64,000 nucleotides of DNA from Bog-950 sp046329535 (GTDB lineage Bacteria; Bacteroidota; Bacteroidia; Chitinophagales; LD1): the NCBI GenBank assembly GCA_046329535.1, contig JAXLUN010000004.1, positions 1 to 64,000 on the forward strand, read 5' to 3'. Below the pieces are notes generated by a model, which was given only the letters and a program-made list of their open reading frames with translations, ran no database searches and was not told where the DNA came from. The translations under genes and the position numbers were made by a program. Positions within the stretch are counted from its first letter, which is position 1, and every line of letters starts with the position of its first letter. Shown here piece by piece: positions 16,701 to 23,947 of this stretch.

Positions 16701-18233
16701 TACGCTTCCATCGGCTGCTACATCCAGCGAGTAGCAGGCATCATCGCTCACACCTCCCACATACGTACTGTAAATCAGATTCTGGCAACTGCTGTTTAGT
16801 TTAAACAGGCAGCCATCCTGATTGCCTCCGTTACTACTTTGCGGAGCTCCGGCAGTAACCGGAAAATCAAAAGATTTGGTGCACGACACCACGTAAATAT
16901 TGTTCTGTGCATCAACCACTACCTCACCCCGGTTTTGGTCGCCATAGTTCCATTTCAAATTGCCGGCACTAAACTCCTGCCCGTCAAAGTTAATTCCGTC
17001 ATCGGCCGCTCCGCCAACATAAGTACTGGCTAAAACTACCGAGCCGGCTGCATTCAGTTTGGTCACCACAATATCTCCGGCACCGTTCCAGGTTACATCG
17101 TAATTATTCTGTACCACCGGATAATCGGGCGAATAACTGACTCCGTAGATAATCAGATTATTGTTGTTATCTACCACCAAACTATGTGGGGTTTCATTAT
17201 CCTGTCCGCCCACAAAGGTGGAGTAAACTAACTGCGTTCCGTCATCCTTAAATTGACTGATACCCATATCGCAGGCAAAGGCAATACCATTACCGTTACC
17301 ATTGTTACCCCCGGTACCTCCGTTCCAGAATAACTGGTAAGCCCCCGCAGTGGTTGGGTACATACTGCCCGGGTTGGTGCAGTTCACATAACCGCCCACA
17401 TACATATTGCTTTGTGCATCGTAGGTAGCGGTGTAGCCCCAGTTATCGGCCGTGGCACCGGTGTATGACGAAAAAATAATGGTAGGGTCAATAATCAAAT
17501 CGTATTGCGTATTGTAGCCATCGGGTAAGGCAAACGAAACGGTATTGGTTTCCTGATTCAAAACAAACTGACACTTCACTTCTTTTTTAAAGCCATTGAT
17601 AACCTGATAGGCATAGGGCGATAAATCACGAAAATCGCCCACGCTGGTTTGGTAGCGCAGCTCTCCGTTAACCAGTTGCAGCCGGTCTATGCCTTCGTAA
17701 TTTAACTGTATAACCGAAACGGAATTCATGGGTTGATGGGCTTGAATGGTCAATTCATATTTCAGGGCATCGCCACTGCCGTAAAAAGCAGCATCTATCC
17801 CCTTCCATATCTGGTGATAGGTTATTTTTTGAAATAAACCGACATGGCTTTTCCATCGGGCCGTATTGTTACCAATAAAATAATTGCGGTAAGCCGTACT
17901 TTTACCTATTGCGGTAACCAGTACCTCTTCGTTGGCCTGCTTAAAACGAATGTTGAACAGATGGGCATTCAGCAGGCCGCTGTGCGGACGGTGAGTTTCT
18001 CCTTCTTTCGTTCCGCTCCACAACATAAAACCAACCGCATCTTTTTGAATCAGCAACTTACCCGAAGCTAAATCGGCCACATATAAAAAGCTATCGGCCC
18101 ACTGCCCTTTGTTTTCGGTAAACAGCAGGCTGCTGGGCAAGGCAATGGGGTTGCTCTTTTCTGCCCGGGCCATGCCTGCCGGCAGAAGAAAAACAAGAAG
18201 CCAAAAATGTGCTGAGATGTATGTGTGTTTCAC
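13698..18233 (-). CDS. Giant PKD-repeat adhesin with T9SS type B (gliding-motility) C-terminal domain
   Basis: A 1511-residue surface protein, GTG start at 18233 giving signal peptide MKHTYISAHFWLLVFLLPAG. Residues about 30-255 are a DUF7948-like domain (SSLLFTENKGQWADSFLY, KYELTIQAH). About 255-770 carries SBBP-type beta-propeller repeats (VVDAQNNIYVVS, YSTYVGGVSDDACYSLDVAADGSVYAAGG). Eight PKD domains fill about 790-1410 (WYFGDGTF, WNMGDGS, WSFGDGTF, WNFGDGTV and so on). The end, from VPNAFSPNADGTNDLVK through RIYNRWGELVF to the last residue, is the type B T9SS signal. It probably mediates attachment or gliding contact. The ATGA overlap with porP/sprF downstream indicates one transcript and a dedicated export partner. 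Confidence 0.92.
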   Translation of the reverse strand: MKHTYISAHFWLLVFLLPAGMARAEKSNPIALPSSLLFTENKGQWADSFLYVADLASGKLLIQKDAVGFMLWSGTKEGETHRPHSGLLNAHLFNIRFKQANEEVLVTAIGKSTAYRNYFIGNNTARWKSHVGLFQKITYHQIWKGIDAAFYGSGDALKYELTIQAHQPMNSVSVIQLNYEGIDRLQLVNGELRYQTSVGDFRDLSPYAYQVINGFKKEVKCQFVLNQETNTVSFALPDGYNTQYDLIIDPTIIFSSYTGATADNWGYTATYDAQSNMYVGGYVNCTNPGSMYPTTAGAYQLFWNGGTGGNNGNGNGIAFACDMGISQFKDDGTQLVYSTFVGGQDNETPHSLVVDNNNNLIIYGVSYSPDYPVVQNNYDVTWNGAGDIVVTKLNAAGSVVLASTYVGGAADDGINFDGQEFSAGNLKWNYGDQNRGEVVVDAQNNIYVVSCTKSFDFPVTAGAPQSSNGGNQDGCLFKLNSSCQNLIYSTYVGGVSDDACYSLDVAADGSVYAAGGTMSNNFPVTTGTIHSTYQGGLFDGFLVHLNALGTQFLQSSFLGTPGDDQVYFVKLDQHGDVYFVGQTTGAYPVSSGVYANPNSGQFIGKVHPDISSHIYSTVFGNGNGSPNISPTAFLVDTCENVYVAGWGTNSSSFTGFFNNMFGMPLSGDALQTTTDGTDFYFFVISKNAQSLLYASYFGGTGIEHVDGGTSRLDKRGVIYQAICAGCGGNSLTPTTPGVWSPTNPSSNCNLLGLKIAFNLSGAQVHIDAYPRATGCVPLNVQFQSTLSNVQSFVWYFGDGTFENNIASPLHTYTDTGTYTVMLVGIDSNSCNIADTAYISVEVRDDSLIADFLPNLTIDCDSNKVSLSSVSYSTTQTLWNMGDGSTYNKDSISHYYLNPGTYNVTLILTDTTKCNLTDTFVQQVKIPPTINASFALSDSMGCVPLTVSFQAQGTVTSTYLWSFGDGTFDTLANPSHSYQTQGNFPVRLIITDSASCNTTDTAFANIATIDSFADADFQFERTFFGCDSVEVTVWSGYQGEDSELWNFGDGTVSTNDTASHTFSTAGTFTITHYITDANMICKPLDTAQIIISLLPLNVSITIPDTGGCLPFLANFTGNSVLNSTDFMWHFGDGSFISGDTVTHLYNSVGTFNVTVLAVDTNACVGADSAFAQITVIDDSVHADFQMNVLNDCDSNLVIDLINQSSNSVTNFWSLGDGATSNQVNENHSYTVPATYVVTLIVTDTSRCHPADTMVRSVTLKPNVFADFTISDICLNSALPIHNLSNPAALFNWSFDDGNFSNQFEPTHTYSVAGTYTVQMIITDTSTCDLTDTVTYDVTVNEQPIAAFTTQGDTFRFETQVAFFSQSSNYNQLIWNFGDGSGTVDEITPIHTYETIGWKTVCLEATNDVCNDTVCKNIFISFQSLIGVPNAFSPNADGTNDLVKVEGKGIIELTFRIYNRWGELVFETHDKNDGWNGIYKGSLQEMDVFTYTADAVFINGDRKFLKGNITLLR

Positions 18234-18239
18234 CGGATA

Positions 18240-18645
18240 ATTACTGTGATAAAGATAGGTAAAATTGTTACAGGGTTGTTTCGGGACTTTAATTGCGCGT
18301 AGGCGGCACCTGCTTGGGGAGAGGAATTGTGGTTGACTTCAGATATTTTCTAGCATCACCATTTCATACTTTATATCGCACACAGTCTTTCCGTCATTGA
18401 CCGGTAACCAAGCCCGCATACCCGAAGTGCCTACCGCGTTGCCCCGTTTGATGCAGTAATATGCTTATCGAAACTAGCACAACCTTTTTCCGAAACTGGA
18501 CGAAGGTGTTTCGCAGATTTATTTGGCAGCTTGTTGCTCCGAATTTGTCTTTTTACCCGTTTCCTCAGCTTGTTTACAGATTCTTTTGGCTTAGTTGAAA
18601 TAAAAAACTGCTTAGCGAAGGGTTTACTGCGTTTAGATGACACTT
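18240..18645. other. Intergenic stretch, no supported gene
   Basis: About 400 bases upstream of the GTG of the PKD adhesin. It must contain that gene's promoter, but I could not place it with confidence. A 70-codon minus-strand frame at 18431-18643 is lysine-rich (KRSKPFAKQ, KLRKRVKRQ), has no recognisable family and stops at the edge of the 21-bp array; I treat it as non-coding. Confidence 0.5.
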
Positions 18646-18813
18646 ATTTGTTAAAAACGCTCCCGATTAACACCCGTTTAATACCGACTATCTACCGTTA
18701 GATATCAACTAGCTACCAGTATCTCTCAACTAACTACCGTTTGCTATTAACTATCTCCTGTTTGTGCTCAACTAACTACGTTTTGCTACCAACTATCTAC
18801 CGTATTTGAACGA
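18646..18813. repeat. Second 21-bp-period tandem array, 8 units
   Basis: Units begin at 18646, 18667, 18688, 18709, 18730, 18751, 18772 and 18793. The central six follow CTATCTACCGTTTGCTATCAA with substitutions and no indels. The array ends directly at the promoter of the small plus-strand gene at 18857. Its bases are unrelated to the array at 3624 apart from the period. Confidence 0.9.
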
Positions 18814-18836
18814 TTGAACGATTTTTATAAATTTTG
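18806..18836 (+). promoter_or_regulatory. Candidate Bacteroidota promoter for the gene at 18857
   Basis: TTG at 18806-18808, 19 bases, then TAAATTTTG at 18828-18836, close to the phylum consensus TTG-N19-TAnnTTTG (one extra T). The start codon is 21 bases further on. The -33 element falls inside the last unit of the 21-bp array. Confidence 0.4.
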
Positions 18837-18856
18837 CAGACCATAAAACCTTTGTC

Positions 18857-19111
18857 ATGGCTACTCAATTTATAACCGAGGATGATGCCAGGCTGATACG
18901 CAACCTGCCTTTTGGCAAAAAACATCCTGTCCGTATTTTATTAGAGGAAATGGAACCCGGTCAGATTTTGCGCATCAGTCGGCAGGATTTTGCCTGGAAA
19001 GGCAAAACCCCCAATTTGTTTTGCCGCGAAATTTCTAAACGCACCAAAGCAAAATTTAAAATGCGCACCGAGCATGGTAAAACCGGCTGGGTGGTTTGGC
19101 GCTTGGTATAG
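18857..19111 (+). CDS. Small conserved-looking protein of unknown function
   Basis: An 84-residue basic protein starting MATQFITEDDARLIRNLPFGKK. It has about 20 Lys/Arg residues, no signal peptide and no membrane segment. The composition and the ordered pattern (PVRILLEEMEPGQILRISRQDF, NLFCREISKRTKAKFKMRTE, TGWVVWRLV) look like a compact alpha/beta nucleic-acid-binding fold, but I do not recognise a family. It is a single gene with a plausible promoter right behind the 21-bp array, convergent with the radical SAM gene 36 bases away. Coding status is likely from the even protein-like composition and the promoter; function is not assigned. Confidence 0.6.
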   Translation: MATQFITEDDARLIRNLPFGKKHPVRILLEEMEPGQILRISRQDFAWKGKTPNLFCREISKRTKAKFKMRTEHGKTGWVVWRLV

Positions 19112-19147
19112 GGTAGTAGATAAGGGGAAAAAGATACCCGGGCTTTT

Positions 19148-20164
19148 TTATGCCCAAACCTGAGTGCCTTCGCTGCAATTGGTGCAGATGTCAATTTCTT
19201 TCCGACTTTTTAAAATACGTGAGCGGAACGATTGGTATAAACTGCTTTGCCATATATGGGCAAAAGTCTGTGTGTTTAAATCGCCTAACTGGTGCTGGGC
19301 ATCTTTGTCAAAGCAACAGGGCACTATTTTACCGTCCCAGGTAATAACGCAGCTGTGCCATAATTTCCAGCAGTGGTTCAGCAGCTCATTTTTAATTTGA
19401 TAGGTTCCATCGGTCTGCTTCCGGTAACGCGAGTATTGGTCTATGGTGGGTATCAGTTCATTCCCGTTTTCAAAATCATATATCTGAGCGGTTTTCAGTT
19501 TTACCTCATCTACCCCCAGTTCTTCGGCCAGCTTTTTTACTTCTTCAATTTGATGCTGGTTGGGCTTCACCACCAAAAACTGAAAAACGATATGCGGTGT
19601 ATTCGAATTCATTTCTCTTTTTGCCTGTACCAGATTCTTCGTTCCTTCCAATACTTTTTCTAAGCGGCCACCTATGCGGTATTGTTCATACGTTTGCTGG
19701 GTGGTGCCGTCAATAGAAATCAGAATTCTGTCCAGTCCGCTTTCAACGGTTTCGCGGGCTTTACGTTCGGTTAAAAAATGTGCATTGGTAGAAGTAACGG
19801 TGTAAATATTTTTTTTCGAAGCATGTTTCACCAACTCTAAAAACTTCGGGTGCATATACGGCTCACCCTGAAAATAGAAATAGAGATAAATCAGCTTGTC
19901 GCCTATTTCCTCCAGCGTTTTTTGGTAGAAGGTGTAATCCAGATTACCCGTAGGTCGGGTAAAGCTTTTCAATCCGCTCGGGCACTCGGGACAACCGAGG
20001 TTGCAGGTAGTAGTAGGCTCGATAGAAACATTGAACGGCACACCATACTGAATGGGGCGCTTACTCCACTTAGATAAATAAAAGGATAGCAGCACCCCAA
20101 AAGCGTTGAGGCTTTTTTTGAAGTTGAGTTTACCAATAAAGTTGAGGCTATCGGCCAGTTGCAT
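19148..20164 (-). CDS. Radical SAM/SPASM domain protein
   Basis: A 338-residue radical SAM enzyme. Cluster cysteines are Cys54, Cys58 and Cys61 in TTTCNLGCPECPSG (canonical CX3CX2C). The barrel shows FQGEPYMHPKFLELV and GLDRILISIDGTTQQTYEQYR. A C-terminal SPASM region (about 265-335) has cysteines for auxiliary clusters: NHCWKLWHSC, VPCCFDKD and ICTNCSEG. SPASM enzymes modify peptides or proteins or make cofactors; no precursor peptide or partner gene is seen beside it, so the substrate is unknown. It is monocistronic, downstream of tRNA-Leu and that gene's terminator. ATG 20164 gives MQLADSLNFIGKLNF, with a 40-residue N-terminal extension typical of this subgroup. Confidence 0.88.
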   Translation of the reverse strand: MQLADSLNFIGKLNFKKSLNAFGVLLSFYLSKWSKRPIQYGVPFNVSIEPTTTCNLGCPECPSGLKSFTRPTGNLDYTFYQKTLEEIGDKLIYLYFYFQGEPYMHPKFLELVKHASKKNIYTVTSTNAHFLTERKARETVESGLDRILISIDGTTQQTYEQYRIGGRLEKVLEGTKNLVQAKREMNSNTPHIVFQFLVVKPNQHQIEEVKKLAEELGVDEVKLKTAQIYDFENGNELIPTIDQYSRYRKQTDGTYQIKNELLNHCWKLWHSCVITWDGKIVPCCFDKDAQHQLGDLNTQTFAHIWQSSLYQSFRSRILKSRKEIDICTNCSEGTQVWA

Positions 20165-20177
20165 AGTGCTAAAATAA

Positions 20178-20213
20178 AATTAGCTAATCAGCACCACGGC
20201 CGATTAGCTAATT
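20178..20213 (-). terminator. Hairpin terminator after tRNA-Leu
   Basis: Perfect 12-bp arms AATTAGCTAATC (20178-20189) and GATTAGCTAATT (20202-20213); on the minus strand it is followed by a T-rich run. It begins 6 bases past the tRNA 3' end, so it fits termination of the tRNA transcript. Confidence 0.7.
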
Positions 20214-20218
20214 AATTG

Positions 20219-20300
20219 TGCCCGGGAAGGGATTCGAACCCCCACACCTTGCGGCTCTCGCACCTGAAACGAGCGCGTCTACCAGTTTCGCCACCCGGGC
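20219..20300 (-). tRNA. tRNA-Leu (anticodon CAG)
   Basis: An 82-base class II tRNA. Acceptor GCCCGGG pairs with CCCGGGC, with discriminator A. The anticodon loop is TTCAGGT between stems CTCGT and GCGAG, giving anticodon CAG, which reads CUG leucine. A long variable arm (GAGCCGCAAGGTG region) and T-loop GGTTCGAATCC support leucine identity. The 3' CCA is not encoded (CAA follows), so it depends on a CCA-adding enzyme such as the one encoded at 27895. Confidence 0.96.
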
Positions 20301-20457
20301 CTTGCGTTCAACAACAGTTGAACAGCACTTCGTTCAGAGGGTGGCAAACCTGCATAAAATTTTTTCATTCCGGAAATTAAACCCGAAAGGAATTTCAATT
20401 TGATGCCGGTTCTTTCTGTCGTTTCAATGAATAGAGTGCACAAAAAAATGTAACCGT

Positions 20458-21300
20458 TCAATTGTAATTGTAAAATCCTTTGCCCGATTTTTTACCTAAA
20501 TGTCCGGCATCTACCTTCTGCTGTTGTATACGGGAAGGCCTGAACTTAGCCTCCTGATGAAAAGATTCGAATAAAGAAGAGGTGACGGCAAAGTTGATAT
20601 CATGACCTACCAGGTCCATCAGTTTAAATGGACCTAGCTTGAAGCCGGCACTTTCCATCAGGGTATCTATGGTTTCAACCGAAGCAACCTTCTCTTCCAG
20701 TATTTTCAGGCTTTCTACATAGTAGTGCCGGGCTACCCGATTCACAATAAAGCCCGGAGAGTCTTGACACAGAATAGGTGTTTTGCCAATTTTGAGGGTG
20801 AGGTTCTTCAAGGTCTCAGCCACTTCCGGTAATGTTTCGGCACCGGATATAATTTCTACCAGCTGCATGATATGAGCCGGGTTAAAAAAGTGCAAACCAG
20901 CCACCCGCCCCGGATGGGGAATGTTTTTGGCTATGCGGGTTACAGGAATAGAAGATGTGTTGGTAGCCAGAATAGTTTCGGAAGAATTGATAGCCGCAAG
21001 TTTTTGAAACAGTTCCTGCTTGGCTTCAATTTTTTCCACAATAGCTTCTATAATAATATCGGCTTTTAGCAACTGAAGGTCAGTAGTGAATGTAATTCTT
21101 GTGAGTGCCGCATTTTTTTCGGCTTCGGTCATTTTGTTTTTTGAAACGGCACCACTCAGATTTTTTTCCATATCTGCTTTAGCCCGGTCCAGTTGCGCCT
21201 GACTTAAATCGAAAAGAGTTACCTTAAAACCGGCTTGAGCAAATACCTGTGCAATGCCTGCACCCATGGCTCCTGCGCCTGCAATTCCCGCGTTGTTCAT
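20458..21300 (-). CDS. 3-hydroxybutyryl-CoA dehydrogenase
   Basis: A 280-residue cytoplasmic enzyme oxidising (S)-3-hydroxyacyl-CoA to 3-oxoacyl-CoA with NAD(P), or the reverse. The N-terminal Rossmann fold is clear: AGIAGAGAMGAGIAQVFAQAG and VTLFDLS. Family motifs follow: ILATNTSSIPVTRIA, HFFNPAHIMQLVEII (catalytic His), and DSPGFIVNR. The helical C-terminal domain ends with GKKSGKGFYNYN. Length matches the short single-domain Hbd family (about 280-290). It is monocistronic and divergent from the M16 protease pair. It could feed beta-oxidation together with the acyl-CoA operon at 29.4-33.1 kb, but they are not linked transcriptionally. Confidence 0.95.
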   Translation of the reverse strand: MNNAGIAGAGAMGAGIAQVFAQAGFKVTLFDLSQAQLDRAKADMEKNLSGAVSKNKMTEAEKNAALTRITFTTDLQLLKADIIIEAIVEKIEAKQELFQKLAAINSSETILATNTSSIPVTRIAKNIPHPGRVAGLHFFNPAHIMQLVEIISGAETLPEVAETLKNLTLKIGKTPILCQDSPGFIVNRVARHYYVESLKILEEKVASVETIDTLMESAGFKLGPFKLMDLVGHDINFAVTSSLFESFHQEAKFRPSRIQQQKVDAGHLGKKSGKGFYNYN

Positions 21301-21373
21301 ACTTGTTATAGTTATGTAATAAAGCCAAAGAAAGATAAAAGGAATAATATTTTAGCAACTCAATTTTTTATAG

Positions 21374-22612
21374 ATGATTAAGTTTGAAGAAGTAGTTCTG
21401 CCAAACGGATTAAAGGTGATTGTGCATGAAGATACCTCAACCACCATGGCGGCTGTGAACATTTTATATAAAGTAGGTTCGCGCGATGAAGATGCCAGTC
21501 AAACGGGTTTTGCGCATCTTTTTGAGCATTTTATGTTTGAGGGTTCGGTGAATATTCCGGAGTTTGATACTCCGCTTCAAAATGCCGGTGGAGAGAACAA
21601 CGCCTTTACCTCTAACGACATTACGAACTACTACGATATTCTGCCGGCCAACAATCTGGAAACGGCTTTCTGGTTAGAGAGCGACCGGATGATGTCGCTG
21701 GCCTTTGACGAAGAAAGTTTAAATACTCAGAAGAACGTGGTGATGGAAGAGTTTAAGGAGCACTACATCAATCAGCCCTATGGCGATGTGTGGCACAAGA
21801 TGTGCGCTTTGGCTTATAAGGTACATCCGTATCAATGGCCGGTTATCGGTTTAACGCTCGACCATATTGAGCAGGTAAAAATGCAATCGGCCAAAGATTT
21901 TTTCTTCAAATACTATCGCCCGAATAATGCTGTGCTGGTGGTGGGCGGAAATGTAAAAACCGGAGAAGTAGTGAAACTTGCCGAGAAGTGGTTTGGCAAC
22001 ATTCCGGCCGGTGAAAAAATTATCAGGAACATACCGGCAGAGCCTTTGCAGAACGAAAAGCGCGTGCTGGAAGTAAAGGCCGATGTGCCTGTGAATGCCT
22101 TGTATAAAGCCTATAAGATGTGCGCACGCACACATAGCAACTTTCATGCTTCCGATTTATTGCGTGATATTTTAAGCAATGGTGATTCATCGCGTTTGTA
22201 TCAGCAACTGGTGAAGGAGAGAAAACTATTCAGCAGCATCAGCGCTTATTCTACCGAAACCATTGATGATGGTTTAATGATGATTGAGGGCCGTTTAAGC
22301 GAAGGGGTATCAATGGATATTGCGGAGAGTGCCATCAATGAGGTAGTGAAAGATATGGTAGATAAGCGGGTAGATGAACAGGAGTTGACTAAAGTGAAAA
22401 ACAAGATTGAAGCGTATATCACTTTTGGTGAGGTGAATGTGCTCAATCGGGTGATGAGTTTAGCTTACTTTGATATGCTGGGCCAATTAGCGGATGTGAA
22501 CAGGGAGGTAGAAAAATACTCAGCTGTTACAGCTCAGAAGTTACAAGAGGCTGCTGCCGATATTTTCAGAGAGGACAGAAGTAATACCATTCGATATTTC
22601 AGTAATAATTAG
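21374..22612 (+). CDS. M16 family zinc metalloprotease, catalytic subunit
   Basis: A 412-residue inverzincin-type peptidase related to the mitochondrial processing peptidase beta subunit. The zinc motif HLFEH (HxxEH, residues 48-52) is intact within FAHLFEHFMFEG, and the third ligand region is present at about 125-135 (NVVMEEFKEHY). The C-terminal half has the usual M16_C pattern (SSRLYQQLVKERKLFSSISAY). No signal peptide is visible, so it may be cytoplasmic. It is followed after 3 bases by a second M16 gene lacking the zinc motif, and the two should form a heterodimer. Cleaves peptides or unfolded protein; substrate is not known. Confidence 0.93.
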   Translation: MIKFEEVVLPNGLKVIVHEDTSTTMAAVNILYKVGSRDEDASQTGFAHLFEHFMFEGSVNIPEFDTPLQNAGGENNAFTSNDITNYYDILPANNLETAFWLESDRMMSLAFDEESLNTQKNVVMEEFKEHYINQPYGDVWHKMCALAYKVHPYQWPVIGLTLDHIEQVKMQSAKDFFFKYYRPNNAVLVVGGNVKTGEVVKLAEKWFGNIPAGEKIIRNIPAEPLQNEKRVLEVKADVPVNALYKAYKMCARTHSNFHASDLLRDILSNGDSSRLYQQLVKERKLFSSISAYSTETIDDGLMMIEGRLSEGVSMDIAESAINEVVKDMVDKRVDEQELTKVKNKIEAYITFGEVNVLNRVMSLAYFDMLGQLADVNREVEKYSAVTAQKLQEAAADIFREDRSNTIRYFSNN

Positions 22613-22615
22613 AAC

Positions 22616-23887
22616 ATGAACAGAACCGTTGCCCCCGAAATAAATCTGATTGATAAACTTGACTTACCGAATGTAGAAAAGGTAACTCTGGATAACGGTG
22701 TGCCGGTCTATCTGCTGAATGAAGGCAATCAGGATGTTGTAAAGGTGGAGTTGATGTACAAGGCCGGCAAATGGTTTGAAGAGAGAAACCTGATTGCTGA
22801 TTTAACCAATCGCATGTTGCGCGAGGGAACATCGAAAAGAAATTCCCGCGACTTAGCAGATGGCTTTGATTTTTACGGAGCTAATTTCAATACATCGGCA
22901 GGTTACGAAACCGGTGGCGCATCGCTCTACAGCTTAACCAAACATATTGACCACGTACTTCCTTTGCTGTTTGAGATATTTACTGAATCTGTTTTTCCTC
23001 AAGGTGAATTGAATACTGTTCTGAGTAATCGCAAGCAGCGATTGTCGGTTGATTTAAAGAAGAATGACTTTGTAGCTAACCGTGAATTTGTGAATGCGCT
23101 TTATGGTCAAAAACATCCGTATGGCCGGATAACACTTCCCGAGCATTTAGAAAATGTGACATCGGAAGAGTTGACGGCCTTTTATAAGCAATACTATAAT
23201 GCATCTAACCTGACCATTATCGTTTCAGGTAAGTTCAACGGCAGTTTGGTAAAGTCTTTAAATAACTATTTTGGAAACAAAAATCTGATAGGTGAAAGAG
23301 CTTCTGTTAGTATTACTCATCCGGTAGAGTCATCACAGGAATTGGTACACCATATCGAAAAAACGGACTCGGTTCAAAGCGCGGTTGTAGTAGGCAACCT
23401 GAGCATTAATAAAACACACCCCGACTTTTTAAAACTTTCAGTGCTTAACACACTTTTTGGCGGCTACTTTGGCTCGCGCTTAATGAGCAACATACGCGAG
23501 GAGAAAGGATACACCTATGGTATCTATTCTTCGTTTGCCTCTTATCCTCACGGTGGTTTTATTGAAATTGTCTCGGAAGTGGGTAAGGAAGTTCGCGATG
23601 CTACGTTGGCAGAAATTAAGCATGAAATCAATGTATTGCGCACAGAAATTATTCCTGCCGATGAATTACAGGTAGTGAAAAACTACATGAGCGGTAAAAT
23701 ACTGCGAAGCATTGATGGCCCTATGAAGTTTTCAGAAACCCTGAAAGGACTTTTGATATACAATCAGGACCTATCGTATATCAATAAGTTACTTAAAACA
23801 GTTCAGGAGGTTACTGCGGCAGAACTTCAGGAACTTGCTCTGATGTATTTTGATTACGATAAGATGTATAAAATAACTGTAGGCTAA
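22616..23887 (+). CDS. M16 family protein, non-catalytic partner subunit
   Basis: A 423-residue M16-fold protein. At the place of HxxEH it reads NLIADLTNRMLREG, so zinc cannot be bound and it should be inactive alone. The substrate-binding R/Y pair of the C-terminal domain is retained: GGYFGSRLMSNIREEKGYTYGIYS. This is the classic active/inactive M16 pairing in which the inactive partner supplies substrate contacts. It starts 3 bases after the catalytic gene, so it is cotranscribed and probably made in equal amounts. Two ORFs this long and in order make a frameshift or pseudogene unlikely. Confidence 0.92.
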   Translation: MNRTVAPEINLIDKLDLPNVEKVTLDNGVPVYLLNEGNQDVVKVELMYKAGKWFEERNLIADLTNRMLREGTSKRNSRDLADGFDFYGANFNTSAGYETGGASLYSLTKHIDHVLPLLFEIFTESVFPQGELNTVLSNRKQRLSVDLKKNDFVANREFVNALYGQKHPYGRITLPEHLENVTSEELTAFYKQYYNASNLTIIVSGKFNGSLVKSLNNYFGNKNLIGERASVSITHPVESSQELVHHIEKTDSVQSAVVVGNLSINKTHPDFLKLSVLNTLFGGYFGSRLMSNIREEKGYTYGIYSSFASYPHGGFIEIVSEVGKEVRDATLAEIKHEINVLRTEIIPADELQVVKNYMSGKILRSIDGPMKFSETLKGLLIYNQDLSYINKLLKTVQEVTAAELQELALMYFDYDKMYKITVG

Positions 23888-23947
23888 CCGCGTTTGCAAC
23901 TAAACAGTTTCAGCATTACTCTTTATAATTGCATTCATACAACAATT

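Noticed and set aside
18431..18643. 70-codon minus-strand basic frame
   Set aside because: No family, low complexity, ends at the repeat array; the same region shows no promoter for it.
20279..20461. 60-codon minus-strand frame overlapping tRNA-Leu
   Set aside because: It runs into the tRNA gene and has no protein-like pattern.
22616..23887. Pseudogene call for the second M16 gene because HxxEH is missing
   Set aside because: The frame is full length, the R/Y substrate motif is intact and active/inactive M16 pairs are a known design.
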